Part shown: positions 57,903-64,000 of the stretch, piece by piece | Layout of the letters: each line of letters starts with the position of its first letter | Numbering within the stretch: the first letter of the stretch is position 1 | NCBI GenBank assembly: GCA_016926235.1 | Contig: JAFGOZ010000210.1 | Coordinates: forward strand, 32,784 to 96,783 | Length of the DNA stretch: 64,000 bases | Direction: 5' to 3' | From: Bacteroidales bacterium | Lineage (GTDB): Bacteria > Bacteroidota > Bacteroidia > Bacteroidales > UBA10428 | Notes under the pieces: model-generated | Database searches by the model: none | What the model saw: only the letters and a program-made list of their open reading frames with translations | What the model was told of the DNA's origin: nothing | Position numbers and translations under genes: made by a program

Positions 57903-58796
57903 TTATCTTTTAAAGTTTGCTCCCAATTGTTTTATTACAGTACTAGCTGATTTTCGCCCGTTAAATACCCAGATTACAATCATCTTTTCTGTGCTCAGAT
58001 CATAAATAAATGCAACACCTAATGACATATACCAATAAATACCATAACCATCTTCCGGATATGCGTCTATATCATCCGCAACTGGAGTTCCATAGGCTCC
58101 TGCCACTTCAGTAATGGAACTGTTCAAACCAATGCCTTTACTGGTCTTTTTGCTATAAGGTTTCCCTATTTCAATCAGAAAAAATCTATCAGAACCAGCA
58201 ATAGTATCAACATCTTCATTCATAAAATAGAATGATAATCCTTCATCCTCATAAATTGCATAACAAAGATACCCATCAAATTTATCATACTCGTCATACA
58301 TTTCTTCAGCACCCACCTCATCAGCCTCACCATATTCATTTCTTACTGCTGTATAATTATCGCCCATATAGATTCTGTTATCAACACCCTCTCCCGGGAA
58401 AATACCTACTAATTGTTTATCATGAACAAATGTGACATTTATTGATTGATCTCCTCCATTTGAAGTAACATCTATAGTACCTTCATAGGAACCAAGGGTT
58501 TTTGATAAATCAGCAGTAACAGTAATTATCTTTGAACCCGGGTCCAACTTGCCCAATAAATCTGAAACATCAAGCCATTGAGGTTTAGCAACCTGCCATT
58601 CCAGTGTTTCTTCTCCCAGGTTTGTAATGGCAAAATACCCAATGTTTGATTCAGAAGTGAAATTTAAGGAATTTGTATCAATTTGCATCTTAGCTTTCTC
58701 TTTCTTATCTTCATCTTTTTTACATGCCCCCATTACAAGCAATAAAACTAAAACAGTTATTACTGACCTTGTTTTTAATAAATAAGAAGTTTCCAT
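57903..58796 (-). CDS. BACON-domain lipoprotein
   Basis: 297 aa. Lipobox VMGAC with Cys25. Residues about 38-125 form a BACON-like beta-sandwich (LNFTSESNIGYFAITNLG, TLEWQVAKPQWLDVS, GTIDVTSNGGDQSINVTF). The second half (about 130-297) is a two-copy-like domain (AVRNEYGEADEVGAEEMYDEYD; EVAGAYGTPVADDIDAYPEDGYGIYW) of unknown role; the two arms look like a duplicated unit. Surface-exposed lipoprotein is likely. -7-like TATATTTG at 58823-58830. Confidence 0.78.
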   Translation of the reverse strand: METSYLLKTRSVITVLVLLLVMGACKKDEDKKEKAKMQIDTNSLNFTSESNIGYFAITNLGEETLEWQVAKPQWLDVSDLLGKLDPGSKIITVTADLSKTLGSYEGTIDVTSNGGDQSINVTFVHDKQLVGIFPGEGVDNRIYMGDNYTAVRNEYGEADEVGAEEMYDEYDKFDGYLCYAIYEDEGLSFYFMNEDVDTIAGSDRFFLIEIGKPYSKKTSKGIGLNSSITEVAGAYGTPVADDIDAYPEDGYGIYWYMSLGVAFIYDLSTEKMIVIWVFNGRKSASTVIKQLGANFKR

Positions 58797-58877
58797 TTCT
58801 TATAGTTTAATTTATGAATATACAAATATAATAATCTTGTTTGATAACCTGATTGTATTATAAAAATACAACTAATA

Positions 58878-59705
58878 TTATGCACCACCCTTTTTAGATA
58901 GCAATGCAGCCATTTCTGACTGTAACTCCTGTGCCATTTGTGATGCGACCGCACCAAAATTTTCGGTACTATCTGCAAAAATAATGTTTCTTGAAGAATT
59001 AACAAGGATTCCACAGGTTTTGTTCATACCATATTCAGCGACCTCCGTAAGGCTTCCTCCTTGCGCACCCACTCCGGGAACCAATAAAAAATGGTTAGGG
59101 ATAATTTTCCTGATACTTTTAAGCATCTGAGCCTGGGTTGCTCCTACAACATACATAATATTCTCACAATTGCCCCAATCCTGAGTAGTTTTTAATACTT
59201 TTTCATACAAATATTCATCTTTCTCCCTCATAAATTGGAAATCGGATGCTCCTTTATTTGAAGTTAAAGCAAGTATTATGACCCATTTATTATCATACTC
59301 CAGAAAAGGTTTAACAGAGTCCTCACCCATATAAGGAGCAACTGTGACAGCATCCACATTCATTACTTCAAAAAATGCACGAGCATATAGTTTTGAAGTA
59401 TTTCCAATATCTCCACGTTTTGCATCTGCTATTATAAAAATCCCAGGATAATTGGTCCTGATATACTCAACTGTTTTTTGTAGAGATTCCCATCCTTTTA
59501 TACCCAAGCTTTCGTAAAAAGCTAAATTTGGTTTGTAAGCAACAGTATATGATGCTGTATTATCAATAATAATTTTATTAAATTCCAGAACAGGATCATC
59601 AAAAGCATGGAGATAAGGAGGTATCTTCTGGATATCGGAATCAAGGCCAACACAAAGGAAGCTTTTCTTAATATTGATGCTTTTTACTAATTCGTCTCTT
59701 GTCAT
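58878..59705 (-). CDS. pyrF: Orotidine 5'-phosphate decarboxylase (type 2)
   Basis: 275 aa pyrimidine enzyme making [18 protein letters not shown] near the start, catalytic lysine in [32 protein letters not shown], and the phosphate-binding [13 protein letters not shown]. The longer type 2 form is standard in Bacteroidota. It starts 11 bases after the prfA stop, so the two are cotranscribed; no functional link is known. Confidence 0.95.
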   Translation of the reverse strand: MTRDELVKSINIKKSFLCVGLDSDIQKIPPYLHAFDDPVLEFNKIIIDNTASYTVAYKPNLAFYESLGIKGWESLQKTVEYIRTNYPGIFIIADAKRGDIGNTSKLYARAFFEVMNVDAVTVAPYMGEDSVKPFLEYDNKWVIILALTSNKGASDFQFMREKDEYLYEKVLKTTQDWGNCENIMYVVGATQAQMLKSIRKIIPNHFLLVPGVGAQGGSLTEVAEYGMNKTCGILVNSSRNIIFADSTENFGAVASQMAQELQSEMAALLSKKGGA

Positions 59706-59716
59706 GGGATAATGAT

Positions 59717-60805
59717 TTATACTAAAGCACTTTCTTTTAATCTTTCGGCATTTTCAGCCATCTGGAGTTTATCTGTTAGCTCATCTAAATCTCCATCTAA
59801 GATTGCATTTAGGTTATATAAGGTCAGGTTTATTCTATGATCGGTAACCCGTCCCTGAGGATAATTATAGGTTCTGATCTTAGCAGAACGGTCACCTGTT
59901 GAAACCATAGTCTTACGTTTTGAGGCAATGCTATCAAGATATTTCTGGTATTCCATGTTATACAGGCGTGTACGTAATTCTTTCATGGCTTTATCCAGGT
60001 TTTTTAATTGAGATTTCTCATCCTGGCAAGTTACAACTACACCTGTGGGAATATGGGTTAACCGGATGGCAGAATATGTAGTGTTTACAGATTGCCCACC
60101 CGGACCTGAAGAACAATAGGTATCCTTTCTGATATCTTCAGGTTTCAATTCAATATCGAACTCATCTGCCTCAGGCAAAACAGCCACTGTAGCAGCTGAT
60201 GTATGCACCCTTCCCTGGGTTTCTGTTTGAGGTACACGCTGTACCCTATGTACTCCCGATTCATATTTAAGAATTCCGTACACGCCATCACCGGAAACAC
60301 TCAGAATAATTTCTTTATACCCCCCAACTGTTCCCTCCGTGAAGCTGGTTATTTCCATTTTCCATCCCTTGTTTTCGCAATATTTCGTGTACATACGTAA
60401 AAGATCCCCGGCAAATATACTGGCTTCATCTCCACCAGTACCTGCTCGTATTTCTAATACAGCATTTTTTGCGTCTTGAGGATCGGCAGGTAATAATAGT
60501 AATTTAATTTCTTCTTCCATCGGTTCTATCTTCTCAGACAATTCTTCTAATTCCATTTTTGCCATTTCCCTTAATTCTTCATCCTTCTCATTGGCAAGGA
60601 TTTCCTTAGCAGAATTGTAGTTACTAAGAAGATTTTTATAATTGTTATATGCTTCAATTATAGGCTCCAGATCTTTATATTCTTTATTCAGTTTCACATA
60701 TTTTTTCATATCAGAAACCACATCTGGTTGAATCAACAGATTCCCCACTTCTTCAAACCGCTTTTTTACTCCTTCAAGTTTATCTAATATTATATTTTTG
60801 GCCAT
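59717..60805 (-). CDS. prfA: Peptide chain release factor 1
   Basis: 362 aa translation termination factor for UAA and UAG. Anticodon-like tripeptide PQT (PxT, 192-194) in [20 protein letters not shown]; catalytic GGQ at 236-238 in [20 protein letters not shown]. Full length. The ATG lies in GGCCAT context at 60805. A short hairpin (ACTTCC/GGAAGT, 60851-60868) sits between purM and this gene but has no clear U tract. Confidence 0.96.
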   Translation of the reverse strand: MAKNIILDKLEGVKKRFEEVGNLLIQPDVVSDMKKYVKLNKEYKDLEPIIEAYNNYKNLLSNYNSAKEILANEKDEELREMAKMELEELSEKIEPMEEEIKLLLLPADPQDAKNAVLEIRAGTGGDEASIFAGDLLRMYTKYCENKGWKMEITSFTEGTVGGYKEIILSVSGDGVYGILKYESGVHRVQRVPQTETQGRVHTSAATVAVLPEADEFDIELKPEDIRKDTYCSSGPGGQSVNTTYSAIRLTHIPTGVVVTCQDEKSQLKNLDKAMKELRTRLYNMEYQKYLDSIASKRKTMVSTGDRSAKIRTYNYPQGRVTDHRINLTLYNLNAILDGDLDELTDKLQMAENAERLKESALV

Positions 60806-60926
60806 TTTTTAATGCATAATAGAATTGATAAATAACTACAAATAAGATGTACTTCCCAAACCGGAAGTTGCGTTACGAAAGAAACCAGCTACAAATAACC
60901 TGTTTTAGCAATTAATATCATATAGA

Positions 60927-62093
60927 TTAATAATGAAACTCTCCAAATTCTGATTTAATTGTAAGTTCTTTATTACCACTTGAGACACATCTACCAATTA
61001 TCTTTGCTTCAACATCATATTTTGAAGCAATAGCGATAATCTTATCAGCATAATCTGGTTCTGTGTAAATTTCGAACCTGTGGCCCATATTAAAAACTTC
61101 GTACATCTCATCCCATGAGGTTTTTGATTGCTCATGGATAAGTTGAAATACCTTAGGAACCGGAAACAAATTATCTTTGATCACATGCACTTTATCAACA
61201 AACTTCATTACTTTAGTCTGGGCACCTCCAGAACAATGAATCATACCATGAATTCCTGCTTTGCATTCAGCTAATACTTGCTTAATTATGGGAGCATACG
61301 TTCTTGTAGGTGAAAGCACCATACGTCCTGCATCCATACCCATTCCTTCAATTTTATCAGTAAGTTTATATTTGCCTGTATAAATGAGCGATTCGGGTAT
61401 AAGGTCATCATATGTTTCTGGATATTTTTCGGCAAGGTAGTTAATAAAGAGGTCATGGCGGGCAGAGGTCAATCCATTACTGCCGATTCCACTATTAAAA
61501 ACCTTTTCGTAGGTAGCTTTACCACTGGAAGCAAGCCCAACAATAACATTTCCAGGTTGAATTTTATTTTCGATCACATCTTTCCTTTTCAAACGGCAAA
61601 CAACTGTAGAATCAACAATAATCGTACGTACAAGATCTCCTACATCAGCAGTTTCACCACCCGTGAGGATTACATTAATACCTGAATCCTTAAGATCATT
61701 CAATACCTCATCAAATCCCCTGATAACGGCATTGATAACTTTTGGTGTAATTTTACTGCGGTTTCTCCCAATAGTTGATGAAAGAAGTATATTATCCACT
61801 GCACCAACACAAAGCAAGTCATCGATATTCATAATAATTGCATCCTGAGCAATGCCTCTCCAAACTGAATAGTCTCCTGTTTCCTTCCAGTACATATATG
61901 CCAATGCGCTTTTAGTACCTGCACCGTCTGCATGCATTACTACACAATACTCCTCATCGCCTCCCAAATAATCTGGGACGATCTTACAAAATGCATTGGG
62001 ATATAATCCTTTATCAATATCTTTTATTGCATCATGTACATCTTCCTTTGATGACGAAACCCCGCGTTGGTTGTATCTTGATTCTTCTCCCAT
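60927..62093 (-). CDS. purM: Phosphoribosylformylglycinamidine cyclo-ligase (AIR synthase)
   Basis: 388 aa purine-pathway enzyme. YNQRGVSSSKEDVHDAIKDI, MHADGAGTKSALAYMYWKETGDYSVW, INVILTGGETADVGDLVRT, VGLASSGKATYEK and GMIHCSGGAQTK match the Bacteroidota PurM type, longer than the E. coli protein. -7-like TAACTTTG (62113-62120) lies 20 bases ahead of the ATG; no good -33. Confidence 0.94.
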   Translation of the reverse strand: MGEESRYNQRGVSSSKEDVHDAIKDIDKGLYPNAFCKIVPDYLGGDEEYCVVMHADGAGTKSALAYMYWKETGDYSVWRGIAQDAIIMNIDDLLCVGAVDNILLSSTIGRNRSKITPKVINAVIRGFDEVLNDLKDSGINVILTGGETADVGDLVRTIIVDSTVVCRLKRKDVIENKIQPGNVIVGLASSGKATYEKVFNSGIGSNGLTSARHDLFINYLAEKYPETYDDLIPESLIYTGKYKLTDKIEGMGMDAGRMVLSPTRTYAPIIKQVLAECKAGIHGMIHCSGGAQTKVMKFVDKVHVIKDNLFPVPKVFQLIHEQSKTSWDEMYEVFNMGHRFEIYTEPDYADKIIAIASKYDVEAKIIGRCVSSGNKELTIKSEFGEFHY

Positions 62094-62145
62094 GGTAAAT
62101 AAATAAAGCCTACAAAGTTAATAATTCAATCCGATTCCAAGCTTT

Positions 62146-63258
62146 TTATTCCCAGTTTTTTATGTAATCATAAATAGCATTTTTATTTGCCAGTTTATTG
62201 TACTCTTTCGCCTTATCCTCGTCTCCTTCAATAACCGATATTCTGCCTAATCCTTTATATGCATATGCTTTAAATGTATTACCCCAGGCATTAAATTCAT
62301 TCGCCAGTTTTATTCCATCCTGATAGTTTTTCTTTGCCACTTCATAATTATTATTATACTTCTCTTCAATAATTCCCTTAAGTATAAAGCCTTTCATAAT
62401 AGAAAATAAGTCATCTCTTCCAAAACCTATAAGTTCTTTTACCAGAGGCATGGCTTCCTGATAGTTGTGGTTTAAAATCAACAATTCAGCCTGTTTGGAA
62501 AGAAAATAGTGGTTATTGGGAAATTCAGTATATACTTCCGAAACCAATTTTAAAGATTCTTCAATATTGTTTTCGTAGTGCAAGTAAATATAGGAAAGAT
62601 AGACTTTAGATTCCACCCTGAGATACACCGAATTATTTATAGCATACCTGATTTGTTCAATGCCAAGCTCCTTATTCCCGGGCTTAAATACGACAAGGAA
62701 TGGCTTATATACAGGATGGGCTTCTGGATAGGCTATCCGGTAATAATTATATAAACCCGTCGAGAAATAAAATTCTGTAAATCTTTCCTTCATTTCCGTT
62801 CCCATCTGGGTTAACCGGTATGCATCATCTGCATAAGGAACAACTTTTAATGAATTCTGGTTATCAGCATAATGCAACATCAACATAGCTCTTGATATTA
62901 AACTAAAAAATGTTGATTCCACATTATTCTTATTCCCTTTAATTTTTCCTATACTATCACTCATTTCCATACATTTTTCCATACAGGAAATAAATATGGG
63001 GGCATCTTGACTTTTTTCCATCAAAGGATTATTTCTCCAATATACTATTAATCCTTCAACAAAAGGCACAACCGGATGGTCTCCTGTAATTGCCTTTACC
63101 TTATTGAGTGTTTTATACGCTTCATCAAACTGGTAATTATAAATATACCTTAAATCCTGCTGCAAAAGGCTTAAAAGCTCTTCATTACTCTGAAGTTCCA
63201 TCTGTGCAAAAATGGATGGAAAAAACAAAGTAAATGCTAAAATCATCTTCCCTTTCAT
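62146..63258 (-). CDS. Exported TPR-like protein
   Basis: 370 aa, no named family. Signal peptide at the N-terminus (MILAFTLFFPSIFAQ). The rest is alpha-helical with repeat-like units (YNYQFDEAYKTLNKVKAITGD; KVYLSYIYLHYENNIEESLKL; KQAELLILNHNYQEAMPLVKEL; KAYAYKGLGRISVIEGDEDKA), consistent with TPR. Predicted periplasmic or outer-membrane facing. It lies 52 bases from purM's start side on the same strand. Role unknown. Confidence 0.72.
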   Translation of the reverse strand: MKGKMILAFTLFFPSIFAQMELQSNEELLSLLQQDLRYIYNYQFDEAYKTLNKVKAITGDHPVVPFVEGLIVYWRNNPLMEKSQDAPIFISCMEKCMEMSDSIGKIKGNKNNVESTFFSLISRAMLMLHYADNQNSLKVVPYADDAYRLTQMGTEMKERFTEFYFSTGLYNYYRIAYPEAHPVYKPFLVVFKPGNKELGIEQIRYAINNSVYLRVESKVYLSYIYLHYENNIEESLKLVSEVYTEFPNNHYFLSKQAELLILNHNYQEAMPLVKELIGFGRDDLFSIMKGFILKGIIEEKYNNNYEVAKKNYQDGIKLANEFNAWGNTFKAYAYKGLGRISVIEGDEDKAKEYNKLANKNAIYDYIKNWE

Positions 63259-63408
63259 AAAAAAAATTTGAGATGTAAGTTTACTAGTTTTTTTTTACCT
63301 GTGAAAATCTTACATGATCAAAGATTTGATATATTCCGATAACTAAATGATTTTTAGTATAGTTCAAATAAATAAAAAAGATATTTTTGCAGTCTTAACA
63401 AAAGAATT

Positions 63409-63987
63409 ATGATAGAGATTGGTAAAACAATAATCAGCATAGACTTACTTCAATGCCATTTTTTATGTGACCTACATAAATGCAAAGGAGCATGTTGTGT
63501 GGAAGGAGATTCAGGAGCGCCTTTAGAGACAGATGAGTTGGAAATTATGATAGCCATTTCCCCAATTGTTAAAGAATATATGACTGAACAGGGAGTGAAA
63601 ACCATTGAAAATAATGGTACGTATGTTATTGACCATGATGGTGACTATGTAACCCCATTGAACAATGGAAAAGAATGTGCATATACATTCTTTGAAAAAG
63701 GAATAGCCCGATGCGCAATTGAAAAAGCTTATGAAGAAGGGAAAATTGACTTCCGTAAACCCATTTCATGCCATCTCTACCCTGTAAGAGTAAAAAAATA
63801 TGAAAAATTTGAAGGAGTAAATTACGATAGATGGAAAATTTGTAATCCGGCTATACTTAATGGAATTGAAAAAAAAGCATTATTGTATCAAATACTAAAA
63901 GAACCTCTCATACGAAAATATGGTGAAGAATGGTATATGCAGGTTGAAATTGCAGCTAACAATCTTGACAAAATGAAACATCCATGA
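63409..63987 (+). CDS. DUF3109 family cysteine-cluster protein
   Basis: 192 aa. Multiple conserved Cys: CHFLCDLHKCKGACC near residues 17-31, CAYTF, CAIEKAYEEG, CHLYPVRV and CNPA, a pattern recalling YkgJ-type zinc/iron-sulfur binding proteins. DSGAPLETDEL and PISCHLYPVRVKKY are characteristic of DUF3109, common in Bacteroidota and of unknown function. A -7-like TATTTTTG (63382-63389) lies just ahead of the ATG; no -33 found. Confidence 0.85.
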   Translation: MIEIGKTIISIDLLQCHFLCDLHKCKGACCVEGDSGAPLETDELEIMIAISPIVKEYMTEQGVKTIENNGTYVIDHDGDYVTPLNNGKECAYTFFEKGIARCAIEKAYEEGKIDFRKPISCHLYPVRVKKYEKFEGVNYDRWKICNPAILNGIEKKALLYQILKEPLIRKYGEEWYMQVEIAANNLDKMKHP

Positions 63988-64000
63988 TAAATCTTCTAAC

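Noticed and set aside
60851..60868. Hairpin ACTTCC/GGAAGT between purM and prfA as a terminator
   Set aside because: Only six base pairs and no following T run on the minus strand; left uncalled.
1..64000. CRISPR arrays, prophage, insertion sequences, restriction or toxin-antitoxin genes
   Set aside because: No regular spaced repeats, transposase, integrase or phage structural motifs were seen on either strand.

Overview
The window looks like chromosomal DNA of a low-GC Bacteroidota member, probably a Bacteroidales/Marinilabiliales-like heterotroph with anaerobic metabolism. Four things point there: TonB-dependent receptors; family-specific genes (DUF5683, DUF4294, DUF2851, DUF3109, BACON-type lipoprotein, the parA-parB-DUF5683-mltD order); promoters of the Bacteroidota type (TTTG, about 19 nt, TAnnTTTG); and a one-polypeptide pyruvate:ferredoxin oxidoreductase (anaerobic pyruvate oxidation). 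I saw no tRNA, rRNA, CRISPR array, prophage or insertion sequence. Most of the window is ordinary core genome; the unusual part is the first 13 kb.

Layout. (1) 39-12850: two paralogous TonB-dependent receptors. The second starts a tightly packed seven-gene run: receptor, GNAT acyltransferase, DUF1611/DgcN-like protein, second GNAT, PLP aminotransferase, YfiR-domain histidine kinase, REC-kinase-REC hybrid. It reads as an uptake + small-molecule chemistry + sensing locus and is the best candidate for an undescribed system. (2) 12828-19721, minus strand: pssA, then a signalling block (chemoreceptor, stand-alone receiver, NarL-type regulator, PAS-rich kinase). (3) 20340-23233: cysE, a small HAD phosphatase and a glutaminyl cyclase lipoprotein. 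(4) 23571-31375: parA-parB followed by envelope genes (DUF5683, MltD-like transglycosylase, SGNH hydrolase, a beta-helix membrane protein with a Tyr/Glu/Gly-rich repeat). (5) 31384-36484, minus: def, ruvX, orphan receiver, nifJ. (6) 36685-47934: mixed housekeeping genes (pdxH, aminotransferase, smpB, miaA, recA, bcp, clpS, CDGSH proteins, sucC, an SPOUT methyltransferase) and a TPR envelope protein. (7) 47978-63258, almost all minus: OmpA/TPR lipoprotein, deoxynucleoside kinase, prolyl oligopeptidase, pnp, rpsO, a K+ channel with an odd filter, DUF2851, BACON lipoprotein, pyrF, prfA, purM, TPR protein; then a DUF3109 gene on plus.

Regulatory signals I could read directly include near-consensus Bacteroidota promoters (before the second receptor, the OmpA/TPR lipoprotein, prolyl oligopeptidase, rpsO, ruvX-def and clpS), five hairpin terminators, and palindromes in the leaders of nifJ and cysE. 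Several gene starts were moved from the longest possible frame to a downstream ATG because the promoter or an N-terminal signal peptide demands it. All functional calls rest on motif recognition by eye; no database search was run.
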